From: Conus ventricosus
Lineage: Eukaryota; Mollusca; Gastropoda; Neogastropoda; Conidae
Assembly: GCA_018398815.1 (NCBI GenBank)
Contig: CM031616.1
Location: 36,568,351 to 36,613,350 of the forward strand
DNA: 45,000 nucleotides
Direction: 5' to 3'
Shown: positions 1-10,199 of the stretch, piece after piece
How the letters are laid out: each line of letters starts with the position of its first letter
How positions within the stretch are numbered: position 1 is the stretch's first letter
Program-made: the position numbers and the translations under genes
The notes under the pieces: generated by a model
What the model was told of the DNA's origin: nothing
Seen by the model: only the letters and a program-made list of their open reading frames with translations
The model's database searches: none

Positions 1-640
1 GAATCTCTGGTGTGAAAAAGGTCCATGGAGGTTGATCCGGAAACTTGGAAAAATCGGAAACTACTCCCAGGTCTATACCTGCATTCCGCACGCGAGGCTG
101 CATACGAAGCCCAAACGGCGGAATACATTTAGGGTTTGTTTCAAACTTACTTTGGAACGGAGGGTCAAAGACACAGTCATAGGCAGGATTCTGCGGTTCT
201 GAAAACAGTCGGATATAATAATTCAGAGACAGTTTCAGCCTGCGATTGGACAGTGAAGGTTCACCCGCCTCTGCGTACAGGCTGTACACAGGGTGGTGCG
301 GAACGCTCCAAGACAGAGACGAAGCCCTTGATGGTGGATAGGGTCCAAGAGTTTGAGGTAAGATGATCTTGCGGAGCCGTACACAGCACAACCGTAGTCC
401 AGTTTGGAACGGACCAGGGCTCTGTAGAGGTGCAACAAAGTTTTCTTATCAGCGCCCCAGTCGGTGTGTGCTACGACCCGCAGAATATTCAGTGCCTTTT
501 GGCAAGCAGTTTTGAGGTTTTTAATATGGCTGAGAAAGTTAAGTTTTTGGTCAAAAATGACTCCCAGAAATTTGGCCTCTTTAACAGCTGGAATGGAGAT
601 TTCCCTACTTGAAGTTCCGGATCTGGAAAAAACTGACGGA
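1..640 (-). pseudogene. Jockey-like LINE, C-terminal reverse transcriptase part, truncated
   Basis: Read on the minus strand, this is the end of the reverse transcriptase and the following linker of a Jockey/I-type LINE. Landmarks in order are KFLGVIFDQKL, HTDWGAD, ALVRSKLDYG, LDPIHHQGLRL, then SLYAEAGEPSLSNRRLKL and an open stretch running off the left edge, where the RNase H domain would follow in this class. The reading moves through three frames. Breaks lie near 603-605 and 291-293, both at three-base G/C runs, and each is closed by one extra base. The 5' side ends at a (CA)n tract, so the fingers and palm with the catalytic YADD are absent. No substitution stop is seen, so the copy may be younger than its frameshifts suggest. 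It probably sits in a DDX51 intron, in the same orientation as that gene. Confidence 0.85.
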
Positions 641-641
641 A

Positions 642-707
<66 letters not shown>

Positions 708-782
708 ACGCACGCACGCACGCACGCACGCACACACGCACGCACACACACACGCACACACACACACACTCACACACACACA

Positions 783-842
<60 letters not shown>
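638..842. repeat. Compound (CA)n/(GCAC)n microsatellite
   Basis: About 205 bases of CA repeats with ACC interruptions and a central GCAC-rich segment (706-745). It abuts the 5'-truncated end of the LINE fragment. His/Thr-rich and Cys/Val-rich frames across it are repeat translations, not genes. Confidence 0.97.
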
Positions 843-843
<1 letters not shown>

Positions 844-868
844 GCACCCTAATGGTACTTCCAACAAT

Positions 869-1600
869 ACACTTTAATTTGAATTTGCCGATAGAAATAG
901 TAGTAGTGATTGGAAATGAAGTATATATTTAATTATAATAATTATTCACTTATTATTGTTATGCCTACTACCATTACTGTTATCAGTAGTATTATTTTGC
1001 TTGTAGTAAATATGTTATCCTCAAACGTTTCCCTTTAATTAGGCCTACATTGCTCTACATGCAACCATAGTACATATAAAATGTAGCAACAATGAAGAAA
1101 TATGTATATATACAACGGTGTAAATACGGCCCCTTTACAAATGCTAACTAACTTTTCATTCACAAAGATGTTTGCCAACGCCTGGCCGGCCCACTTCGGC
1201 CAAAGATAGTTTGCGCGCCATGCGCCAGTTCGCGCGCCCTCCACCTCCCCGTCTTTGCTTCGGCTTACCAGGCCACGGCGCGCGCAGCACAGCCGGTCAC
1301 AAAGTTCTGTCAGAAAGTTTTAAACACGAACTTAATTATGGTACTCACAGAGAAGACTGAAATGCCAGCTTTTGTCACACTCTCAAGTACTCACTGCGCC
1401 ATTGCTTTCATACAGAAATTATAGTTAAAAAACCTCTGTACAGTAAATATAACTTAAAGATGTTGCACCAGTCTCGAAGCGTCCAAACACACACAGCGTC
1501 TGGCCGTGCGGTGGCTGACTCGCTTCGGCCTCGCCAGAGTCAAAAGGCAAAGCGTTGAGCGGACTAAATGCAGTGGCTCTGAGTGTAGCGGCGCCGCCGT
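869..1600. other. No gene seen; CpG-rich patch at about 1170-1290
   Basis: A/T-rich non-coding sequence with a sharp GC- and CpG-rich island (about 1170-1290, with several GCGCGC clusters) and a smaller one near 1495-1600. No coding exon with splice sites was recognised. The patch could be regulatory or the remnant of a mobile element; the sequence does not decide. Confidence 0.4.
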
Positions 1601-1667
1601 GATACAGATAGATAGATACACAGATAGATAGATAGATAGATAGATAGACAGATAGATAGAGATACAC

Positions 1668-1702
<35 letters not shown>

Positions 1703-1745
1703 AAGGTAGACAGACTGATAGATTAAGATCAGATAGATAAGATTT
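1601..1745. repeat. (GATA)n microsatellite
   Basis: Imperfect GATA tetranucleotide repeats with GATACA and GACA interruptions, degenerating towards 1745. It lies just downstream of the DDX51 exon on that gene's strand, inside its intron. Confidence 0.97.
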
Positions 1746-1786
1746 TTTGGGTTCTTTTTCTAAATGCATTTAGAAAATATACAGAC

Positions 1787-1964
1787 CTGGGAAGAAGCTC
1801 TGAATTCCATTTGCCAAAAGATTCTGTTTCAGGTCATTATCTAAAATCTTCATCACAGCCTCATCTTCCACCTCTTCCTTGTCAGTTGATTCCAACCTTC
1901 GCTTTTTCAAGCCACCACCAATGATGGTAGGATTAGCTAGCCAATCAGAAGCTTCCGTTTTTAC
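1787..1964 (-). CDS. DDX51: DDX51-type DEAD-box helicase, exon with DWLANP and start of the Q motif (partial gene)
   Basis: DDX51 (Dbp6 in yeast) is an ATP-dependent RNA helicase needed for large ribosomal subunit assembly in the nucleolus. This 178-nt exon has a good acceptor (AG at 1966-1965, then GTAAAAACG) and ends at CCAG before a GT donor at 1786-1785. It gives 59 codons plus one base. Visible landmarks are VKTEASDWLANPTIIGG near the start, an acidic/lysine-rich linker, and LLANGIQSFFP at the end. Known DDX51 proteins have a WLA-(N/E)-P element and a G-I-x-x-F/Y-F-P-V-Q Q motif in this order; the V-Q would come from the next exon. It joins the exon at 3250-3964 in phase 0 once that exon's frame breaks are allowed for. 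Motifs I to VI are not in the window. The family is identified from remembered motif order, not from a search. Confidence 0.82.
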
Positions 1965-3249
1965 CTGTCGGAATACAAAAATAGCTGCGGATCAAGGCAA
2001 AAAAAAAAAAAAAAAAGCAGCAGCATTCTGTACAAATGCAGGAGCAGATTACGCCGAGGTAGGGATAATGGGGCTCACTACCCAAAATGACATTCAAGAG
2101 AAGACAAAAAGAGTAGGGAAAAAAAAATCACGATCTAAGGGTGAAACATGTACTCATTTAGATATAAAGCGAGCAAGTACGACAAACATTTTTTCGTAAC
2201 AGACTTTTTTTTCTTCTACAGTTTTCGTCAAATGACAGTAATGTTTCATGAGATCATGGGCTGATGCTCCAACCTCTGTGAAGAGGACTTTGATCTGGAA
2301 GCCCGATCCTCTCCAGATGCTGGCTACACTGGCGCACAAGGGCTGTTCCTAATCTAACCAAATTGGGATCCAGAAGTACATGTTTCACACTGCACAAGGC
2401 AATCAAATGAATAACCGTCATTTCCTTATGTAAAATTTACAAATTTATTGATGTATATACAATAATACATAAATATACTAAACATAATGAATATACAGGC
2501 AAGTATGATTTAACCAATGAATGATGATATTTTGTATTTTACAACGTAATTGATCAAATGAACAAGAGTCAATGAAAAAGTAATTTCCTTTTGTAAGATC
2601 AACAAATTTATCAATATAAAGTATGTGTGCTGTACAACAAATTTATCAATATGTATGTGTGCTGTAAAACAGTTCAAAATGTTTTCACTTGAAATTGGCA
2701 ACACCAAAACTTTACTTTGGGGCTGGTCAAATTCTGGGTAGCTTATTCACAAAAGCTGCTGAATTGATCCACTCATGCTAACCAAAATTTATTAAACTGA
2801 AATTTACATAAATCTATTGTCAGGTGAACTACTGTATACATGATACATGAAATGGGAAGAGTTGAAGAACTATGTTCGTGAACAATATTGCAGTCTTACA
2901 CCATAACGCACCTGTTTCCAAATTTATATGAATAGGTCACAGGAATAACTTTCTGAATGTCATAAATGTGAACATTTCTTGTCTAAAAGGCCATGGAATT
3001 GGGGGAGAATGAGGGTTGGCAAAGGGACTATCATGATGGAAAAGATATGACAGTAGTTTTGCCCCAAACTTTGCTATGTTCATGTGCATCTTACAGTACG
3101 CATGGTAATTCATTTTCACAGAAATATGTATCCGTATCTGGCAATAATTCATCGGTGTGCTTTGATTGAATATATAGATAAACATGTTTTAAGAAATGAA
3201 AATAAATTTAGAATCAACAACAACCAAATGCACAGCGCTTTTTACTTAC
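1965..3249 (-). other. Intron between the two DDX51 exons
   Basis: A/T-rich sequence bounded by a strong GTAAGT donor (3249-3244) and an AG acceptor (1966-1965) on the minus strand. It contains an A-run near 2000-2016. Open frames here have no recognisable product or splice logic. Confidence 0.7.
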
Positions 3250-3964
3250 TGGTTTAACAGGCTCATGAGTGAAGTTCCCCATATGGAGAATCCCCCGATG
3301 ACGTTAGGGTCCGATTCCTTTCCTGTGTTGCTCTCTGCACCATCGCAGGCATTCTCTTTACTCTCAGCTTTGTGTTCCTTCAAATCAGAACCACTTCTGC
3401 TCTTACTTTCATCCCCGTCTTCCTCATGGCATGAATCAGGTGAATTTGCTGCTTTGCTTGAATCCTTTCCTGGCTGGTTGGTTTTACCTTTGCCTTTTGT
3501 TCTCTCTTGTCTACTCCTACCCTTGTCAACGCCATTCAACGTGTTGTTTAGTTCTTGGGCAGAAAGTTTTTGCTTTTTGGTTCTTCTCCTCGTTTTTGTC
3601 CCCTCTTTATTAATATCTTTATGAAGTTCATCATGACTTGAGTCATTTTCTACTGTCCTGGTTTCTGACACATCACCTGTCCGTAGTCTGTGCTGGAGTT
3701 TCTCTTTTCGATTGTTATTTTTCTCGAAGTCATCATCACTCTTGTCACTATGTACTTGTTTAGACGTGGGCTTTTCCTGTTTCTGTGCTTTGTGGTGCTG
3801 TCGATCTCTCCTACTATACTCTTCTTTGTTGTGAAATACACTTGCATCAGTTTTCACTTTCTCTGCTTCTGGGTTCCTTGTTCCTGCTGTCTTTGAAGTT
3901 TTCTCCGTGCAATGTCTGCTTTGAGCTGTTCAAGGCGAGCTTCGGCTGTCATCTTTTTGCTTAT
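3250..3964 (-). CDS. DDX51: DDX51-type helicase, N-terminal lysine-rich exon with two single-base frame breaks
   Basis: This exon encodes about 235 residues. It starts after a TTTTCAG acceptor (AG at 3966-3965), has an ATG at 3952, and ends at CCA before the GTAAGT donor. The first residues (MTAEARLEQLKADIARRKLQ) form a charged helix like the ARALLERLQSR region of vertebrate DDX51. A long Lys/Glu/Ser-rich, probably disordered nucleolar-type tail follows. Near the end is NVIGGF, matching the VLGGF element that precedes WLA in the family. The frame breaks near 3872-3877 and at the CCCC of 3277-3280 (GGGG in the coding sense). Adding one base at each restores one frame and gives 705 nt to the donor, an exact codon multiple that matches the next exon's phase 0. 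Missing bases in the assembly are therefore likelier than a pseudogene. A further upstream exon may exist, since vertebrate proteins carry extra N-terminal residues; none was found. Confidence 0.75.
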
Positions 3965-5460
3965 CTGAAAAGAGTTTTTCACACATAATCATGAACACTA
4001 TGATAGGAACAACTCCTTTGCTATCTTGTCAAAGAAAGATAATCAAAGTTGTCGACCAATGACAATAAAAATCATTATTATCTCTTGAATTATTTGACAT
4101 TTTCTTCAGAATATTGTGATAAATATTTCAAATACCCAATTGGTACATTCAGACCGATGTTTGTGTAAGTGCATCAAAAGGGAAAGCTTAACTAGTTGCT
4201 AATTTGAACTATATACACTTCTGATTATGTGGGTCATGGGGGACTCTACTTCAAAGAGCTTTCGATATGAGGCTATCAGTATGGGTTTGGCAGCCTGCAT
4301 TGTATGTACCGGCAACCTCTTGAGACTCCTTGATGGAATAGGCTCTGTACTAACCTGCATATATGAAGAAGGATAAATTGCTAAACCACAGAACCCATAG
4401 CACTGATAAGTCATGACACTCTCATCAAGGCAGTGTGTAGAAAAGCAATGTTCAGTAAAGGATGGACAGCTGTTTTATAAAAGTAATCGAAAGGTCTTAG
4501 CAACATCAATTGAATCCCTTATATGTACAGCACTACACACCACCACACGGCATGGACAAACAATTTCGGTGTTTTAAACTTTAATCTGTAGTCAAAGCCC
4601 ACGCTGTGTGATTATAAAAGTACTCAAGCAACACAACTTCTTAACCGCTAGTTATGCTTTAAACTGTTTAGTACTTATACAGCTGGATGGGGTTTAAAGT
4701 TTAAATCTGGCGCCAAGGGCTACACTGGAAGTTGATTTAGTACAAGAAAATAGTAACAGTTCTTAAACATTACAACATCCTTGAATAAATTGCAAAAACT
4801 TGTAACTATTACAACATGACTAAGCTGGACCAATTTCCACTTACGCTTAAAAGCCAAAAGATCCTAAGCTTCTGAGTTAAAAAGATAAATTACAACAACA
4901 TCCTTGAATAAATGCAAACAGCTTGTCATGCTTACCAAATGACTAAGCTGGACCAATTCCACATCTGCTTAAAAAGCCAAAAGATCCTAAGCTTCCTGAG
5001 TTAAAAAAGAAATTAGCAACAACTTGACAATTAGTGTCAGTTAATACCACAGATCTCATCCTATCCTGGAGACAAGATGCAGGGCAGGACTTGAACACAA
5101 AATGATGTTTCAAGACAAAATAACAGAAGTGTTCAATGCAGAACAGCTGCTTTTGCTTGAAGGTGCACTGGCTTACTTAAATTGTAACACCTTTATCATG
5201 AACAACATGATTACTCACCAAAGTTAAAAAAATATAGCCAACCACACACCTTAATCAGTTTGATAAAACGTGCCCTTGTGAAGTCAGTACCAAACACCGC
5301 CTTTCAAACTGAAACCCTCACCATTATCATGATTATGACTCAACCATGACCAAAAGTACTCTCTATATCCAAGTCAAAGCATTGATGCCTTTGCCAGTCT
5401 GGTTCAACAACCTCTAGAGATAATCAATAACATTAACATCTAGGAACTCCTCTCCACACC
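3965..5460. other. Upstream of the DDX51 exon; no gene recognised
   Basis: A/T-rich sequence without recognisable exons on either strand, apart from the tandem duplication at 4770-5015. It probably contains DDX51 intron, first exon or promoter sequence on the minus strand, but I cannot place them. Confidence 0.4.
4770..5015. repeat. Two-copy tandem duplication, period 123 bp
   Basis: The segment beginning ACATCCTTGAATAAA at about 4774 recurs 123 bases later. Both copies carry GACTAAGCTGGACCAA and AAAAGCCAAAAGATCCTAAG, with small indels between them. The second copy ends near 5015. Divergence is modest, so the duplication is fairly recent. Confidence 0.9.
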
Positions 5461-5461
5461 T

Positions 5462-5462
<1 letters not shown>

Positions 5463-5493
<31 letters not shown>
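5463..5493. repeat. Poly-C run of 31 bases
   Basis: An uninterrupted C homopolymer. Its true length is uncertain in an assembly with homopolymer errors. Confidence 0.95.
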
Positions 5494-5496
<3 letters not shown>

Positions 5497-5672
5497 CTCC
5501 TTTTTATCTTTCCTGGGGCCTATTTCCTTAAAACTGACAAAGTGGAAATGATTAAATTGACAGAGCCTCTTGCAATGTCTCTCTCAATTCTGAGTCCTTT
5601 CTCAACTGAACTCACTTTCACAACATTTGTTGAATCTGTACATCTGGAGATTTGGTCATTAGTAGGAGAGGT

Positions 5673-5695
5673 GGGGGTGGGGGTAGGGGGTGGGG
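5673..5695 (+). other. G-quadruplex-capable G tract
   Basis: Four runs of four or five G separated by one or two bases fit the canonical quadruplex pattern. There is no gene context to suggest a function. Confidence 0.6.
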
Positions 5696-5920
5696 TGAAG
5701 GGTGGTGGAAGAGAGTGAGCATCAAAGACGGAAAAACTGGAGAAATGGCAAAATCTTACTTTATTTTCAAAGCCCCCCGCCCCCCTCCTATCTCTGCATG
5801 TTATCAAATGGAGAATCTTCTGTGTAGAAAGAAGGAATATTAAGGGAAGAAGGGAAGGGAGAGAAGAGGGAACTGGGGTGGGATGAGTGGATGAGGGCTC
5901 TAATTCTTAAATTTAGAATT

Positions 5921-5985
5921 CACACACACACCCCCCCCCCCCCAAAAAAAGAAAAAAAAAAAGAAAAAACAACAACAACAAACAA

Positions 5986-6028
<43 letters not shown>
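5921..6028. repeat. CA, poly-C, A-rich and (GT)n composite
   Basis: A short CA repeat, a C run, an A-rich stretch with AAC triplets, then about 40 bases of GT ending exactly where the LINE fragment begins. Confidence 0.95.
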
Positions 6029-6031
<3 letters not shown>

Positions 6032-6713
6032 AAATCGGGATTTTGCCTAGTTCAGTAGTTACCCACTGCACCCAAGAGATCAGAGCTGCCACATATACCA
6101 CCATGGTCAGGCCTACACTGGAATACAGCTCCACCGTATGGGATCCAAATTTACAGCAAGATACCCAACTCCTGGAGAAGTTCAGAGGAGAGCAGCAAGA
6201 TACGCCTGCAACAATTTCCTTGACAGGACATCAGGCGCAGTTACACGGCTGCTTAAACACCTCAAGTGGGACAGCCTCGAAGAGCGTCGGTACCATAATA
6301 GGCTTTTGATGCTCTACCGCATCCACAATGGGCTGGTAGACCTCAACCCCACCACATTCTACCGCCCTTCAGACAAACGGACTTGAGGCACACAGAAGAT
6401 TCACCAGGAGTGGGTAACCCATCCAGTTCTGTACCACTCCTTTTTTCCCCCGCACCATCAGGGAGTGGAACCAGTTACCAACCACCACCACATCAGCACC
6501 TACACTGGAGGCGTTCGGGATCCGCCTGAGCTGCAGTCCCCAGTACCTGCAGCCATCCCCAGTCTCTCCCTGAACCCTCCCATCAACCCATGTATATAGT
6601 TTTAAATCAGTTCATCAAGCCAACTAAGTCTGAGACAAGCAAAGCGACGACACATCGCAGAGCCTCTACGCCTAACGGCCGGCTCTACCTCGGAAGAAGA
6701 AGTACCAGTTGGC
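6032..6713 (+). pseudogene. CR1-like LINE, reverse transcriptase C-terminus and 3' UTR with GAA tail
   Basis: The encoded stretch contains TMVRPTLEY, VWDPN, LLEK, then after a +1 change RRAARYACNNFLDRTSG, LKHLKWDSLEERR, LLMLYRIHNGLVDLNPTTFY and YRPSDKRT. This is the thumb and C-terminal region of CR1-like reverse transcriptases. One missing base near 6178-6182 switches the frame; an extra G there gives the family's usual LLEKVQRRAARY. A TGA stop follows RPSDKRT and looks like a CGA-to-TGA change. REWNQLPTTTTSAPTLEAF follows further on. The 3' UTR ends in a short GAAGAAGAA tail. The copy is 5'-truncated directly at the (GT)n tract and dead. The copy at 14140-15306 appears to be related. Confidence 0.85.
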
Positions 6714-6767
6714 TCTTTTATGAAGTTTGAACTAAATTTATCCAATGAGAATAAACAGTAAACAAGT

Positions 6768-7214
6768 GGGGTAAACATGTACTTTAGGGTACGAAATTCA
6801 TGGGGCGTTTGTACGCACTTTTTCGGGTGTTTTCGGTCTTGTCGATGCTAAAGAGACGTAAGACACCCTCACCTGCCCACTTGACCTGTCCTGCCCCACT
6901 TGTGGGTGCAAATAATTTATTTCACTTCACAAGTAGGGATATGCATGCACATCCAATGCGCCATGTTGGTTGCTGATCACATGGGCACAACGTCATCACT
7001 AGGCCTACTGGGGTTCTAAAATGGCGCATTGGATGTGCATGCATATCCCTACTTTGAAGTGAAATAAATTATTGCACCCACAAGTGGGGCAGGACAGGTC
7101 AAAGTGGGCAGTGAGGGTGTCTTACGTCTCTTTGCATCGACAAGAACCGAAAACACCCGAAAAAGTGCGTACAAACAGCCCCATGAATTCGTACCCTAAA
7201 GTACATGTTTACCC
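6768..7214. mobile_element. Long hairpin (foldback/MITE-like) element, about 195-bp inverted arms
   Basis: The arms at about 6768-6964 and 7021-7214 are near-perfect reverse complements, separated by a 56-base loop (6965-7020). The outer termini read GGGTAAACATGTACTTTAGG and its complement. The inner ends are CCAATGCGCCAT and ATGGCGCATTGG. AAGT flanks both ends and can be extended to AAGTGGG if terminal Gs are shared, which suggests a target-site duplication. There is no transposase frame. The structure fits a non-autonomous DNA transposon of the palindromic MITE kind; the superfamily cannot be assigned from a 4-bp or ambiguous duplication. The few arm mismatches suggest recent formation or arm homogenisation. 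Confidence 0.85.
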
Positions 7215-7221
7215 AAGTGGG

Positions 7222-7737
7222 TATGTTTGCTCCCATAAGGAAACTAACACACAGTAACTTTTATTCAAGACTGGCACAGCCTTTTAAACTTGATAAAGTC
7301 AGACAAATACATAGACGAACAATCTAATTGTTCCGATTTTTCCAAAGAGAATGTAAAGAAAGAAAGACTCTGCGTCATCGGCACAACGTAGCAATAGTAA
7401 CTGAGAGCGAGGTTGTAGTAGCGTTTGAATTTTATTGTACTCACCTAATCATTTGGCTTTAATAATATAATGAGATATACGCAACAACGAACACACGTGC
7501 TGGTTTCTTCAACAAACAGGAAATACAGTTTCCAAACTTCCGCTTACATGCACATCAAAATAGCAGCCATGCATGTTTATGCGCACGAAGACTGCAATTT
7601 TCTGGCGTGCCGAAGAAATAATTATGCACAAACAGCCGCGTAAGCCTAGTCTGTCACGCCTGTTTATACAACAGACCGGTCTGCATGGTCGGAAAAAATA
7701 TCTTTTTCTTTTCGGCTTTACCCCCACCCTCCGCCCC
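7222..7737. other. No gene recognised
   Basis: Unique-looking sequence between the hairpin element and the next LINE. Open frames on both strands lack motifs or coding bias. The frame leading into the LINE from 7573 is a chance extension of the LINE reading frame. Confidence 0.4.
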
Positions 7738-8957
7738 ATGGATTTTAGAAAAGCTTTTGATACGGTTCCGCATAAGAGACTCCTTATAAAGCTGGCAGCA
7801 TACGGTATTGGTGGCACCTTATCAAAATGGATCAAAAACTTTCTGAGTGATAGAACTCAACAAGTCAGAGTAGGGGCAGCCAAATCAAAGAAATGTAATG
7901 TACTTAGCGGTATCCCTCAAGGAAGTATACTGGGACCGGTTCTTTTCACTATTTTTATAAATGATCTACCAGATAACCTTGTTAGTCCATGTAAAATATT
8001 CGCAGATGATACTAAGATTTACAATTGTACATCAAAGAGTACTTGTATTCAAAACGATATCTACAAACTGCAAGAGTGGTCTGAGTCATGGAATCTGTAT
8101 TTCAACATGACCAAGTGTGGTGCATTTACGTCAGAAATAATAATCAAAATAATGAATATAAAATGATGGAGAATGATGTTTATCACCAAGTAGAGGCTCT
8201 TACTGAAGAAAAAGACTTGGGTGTTACCTTCGATAGCAGGTTGTCATTTGATCCTCACTTACAGAGAGTGGTAAATAAAGCTAGCCAGATGTTAGGTATC
8301 ATAAAAAGAAGTTTTACTTATTTAGATAAAGATACTTTTTTGAAATTATACAAAGCTTTTGTCAGGCCACATTTGGAGTATGCTAATGTGATTTGGAGCC
8401 CTTTTTTAAAGCGTCAATCAATAATGTTAGAAAAAGTTCAAAGACGAGCTACCAAATTGCTGAAGCATTGCAAAAACTTATCATATAGTGAAAGACTGAA
8501 ATATTTGAATTTGCACTCGCTGAGGGGAAGAAGGATCAGAGGTGACCTAATTCAAGTTTATAAGATCTTTAATGGCTATGATGATATTGACATTGAGACA
8601 TTCTTTTCTGTTGCACAAACTTCGAGTACTAGAAACTCTGAAGGAAAGATTTTTATAAAGCACTGTAACACTAATCAACGTAAATTTTCATTTTCTTATA
8701 GAGTTGCTGACCACTGGAATGAAATACCTACTACCATTAAATTTGCACCTGATATTAATACTTTCAAGAATTTTCTAGATAATGATTCAAAATTTAGAGA
8801 ATTGTTTTATGACTATGATGGATTGCAATGAAGATATTAATTGTAGCATGCCATATGACCCAAAAAGTGAAGAAATTTAGAGGGGACACATGGTAGACCG
8901 CGAGGTCTAGGCTAATGAAGCCAGTCCCTACTACTACTACTACTACTACTACTACTG

Positions 8958-9000
<43 letters not shown>

Positions 9001-9001
9001 A
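7738..9001 (+). pseudogene. CR1-like LINE, 5'-truncated, with (TAC)n 3' tail
   Basis: The element begins inside the reverse transcriptase at DFRKAFDTVPHKRLL and continues through SGIPQGSILGPVLFTIFIND and FADDT, the catalytic YADD-type box. It then runs through KDLGVTFDSRLSF, AFVRPHLEYANVIWSPF, EKVQRRATKLL and ADHWNEIPTTIKFAPDINTF to a stop at 8829-8831. One frame break lies near 8117-8120 (T run); an extra base joins the two long frames. No other disabling change is seen. The 3' UTR ends GTCCC followed by about 70 bases of TAC repeats (8928-9001), the same terminus as the copy at 35395-37641, so both belong to one family. The endonuclease and the start of the reverse transcriptase are missing, so the copy cannot move by itself. 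Confidence 0.9.
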
Positions 9002-9552
9002 AAGAGAAGATAAGCTATTGACTTAAAGAAGTTCAACGAATTAGTTTCTTTTGTCAACAAATTAACTTCTTTACATGGGTAAATGTGGACATAGCCTTCC
9101 GTTCTGATGTTACTAATTGTTTTGTTTCCTTTTTTTAAATTTTGATTTTCTCCTTCATGTTATTAGGCAGCAAACTTCATATATCTGAAAACTGTGGTGC
9201 ACGTGGGGGCACCCAGCTGTCAATCTGATGGGAGAAAAAGAAAGAAAGAAAGAAAGAAAGAGTAAAAGAAAGTAAGAAAGATGTAGAAGCGAGAGAAAGC
9301 GAGAAGAGTGTGGAGGGAGTGGAAGGCAGTTGGTGATTTTTGTTACCGTGCAAAATACTTGTTGTCATGAAGAAAAATGCATGTGGGATAGGGGTAGGGG
9401 AAGCAAGTCTGATAGTTTTTAAACCGGTGTGGGTGTGTGTATTTCCCTATTGAAGGCGTCCAGCGAAGGTGCTGACTGTGATAGCCCTTCAGGGACAGTT
9501 CTAATGAGGCATTGAGCATGGAAAGAAAGTGGACTTCCTTGCATCTGGTACA
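9002..9552. other. No gene; short (GAAA)n at about 9236-9262
   Basis: A/T-rich spacer with a GAAA microsatellite. No recognisable exon or element. Confidence 0.5.
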
Positions 9553-9800
9553 CTAGAAGGAGACATCATAAACAATGTAGTTAGACTCATGGTGGCTCTT
9601 CTGGTGGCAATTAGTTGGGGTGTGGCTGGCGTCAATAATCAGAGCCCATGGTGGGATTGATACATGGTGCCAAGACATAGTGCAAAGATCTAATGGCCTG
9701 ACAGTAGCCCTGGGATACCCTTTTTGAAGCCTGTCTCTGAACTTTTTCAATGGGTCAATCCAGGTTTTGGACCTAGCCTGGGCCTACAAAAAAAAATATA
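9553..9800 (-). other. Unidentified open stretch
   Basis: A minus-strand frame with fairly balanced amino-acid composition (including GYPRATVRPLDLC and HHVSIPPWALIIDASHTP) ends at a TAG at 9553. I do not recognise it. It lies among reverse-transcriptase fragments, and the next fragment upstream on the same strand is LINE, so it may be a piece of a mobile element. No splice sites or start support a host gene. Confidence 0.2.
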
Positions 9801-9870
9801 TATTCCAGTAAATGTCGAATGAGGGTGATGCACACTCATTCCTTGGCTCTGCTGTGGTGGGTTTTAAAGT

Positions 9871-9913
9871 CCCCCCACCCACCCCCCCACCCCCACCCCC
9901 CACCCCCACCCCC
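9871..9913 (-). other. C-rich tract, G-quadruplex-capable on the minus strand
   Basis: Seven or more C runs of at least three, separated by single A residues. The minus strand can form a G-quadruplex. No linked gene. Confidence 0.6.
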
Positions 9914-9924
9914 GAAGGCCCAAG

Positions 9925-10125
9925 GTCTTGTTGGCCTCGTTCATCATGTTCTTGACAAGAGCATTACGCATCAGGTTGGCAGTGCAGAAGTTGACGCCAA
10001 TGTATTTTGTTTCAGCCACACTTTACAGCTGGTGTCTGTTCAGAGCGTAAGCCCTCTTCAGGGTGGTTCTACGCCCTGTCATCTGAAGAAGTTACACTTT
10101 TATGGGTGAAATGACGTTTTCAACC
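9925..10125 (-). pseudogene. Small LINE reverse-transcriptase fragment
   Basis: The minus strand reads YALNRHQL, a stop, SVAETKYIGVNF, then NMMNEANKTLGL. This matches the region just after the catalytic palm in CR1-like LINEs, where Y-x-L-x-G-x-x-L, K-Y-L-G-V and K-A-N-x-x-L-G-F occur in this order. It is about 200 bases long, has an internal stop and has no visible 3' end, so it is an old fragment. It is antisense to the LINE copies that follow. Confidence 0.6.
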
Positions 10126-10199
10126 TCCTTCCCAGGATTCAAGGTTTTCCGTATATTCTTGCAACTGTTTTGATCTTCCGAGCTAAGGATGTGGGAATC

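Noticed and set aside
489..932. His/Thr and Cys/Val repeat proteins around 638-842 (also at 27950, 32500, 33160, 33900, 38300, 38900, 40140-40940 and 43900)
   Set aside because: They are translations of (CA)n and (GT)n microsatellites in all frames, with no independent coding evidence.
2154..2339. A 61-residue minus-strand frame between the DDX51 exons
   Set aside because: It has no splice sites and does not fit the DDX51 order; the two flanking exons join directly in phase.
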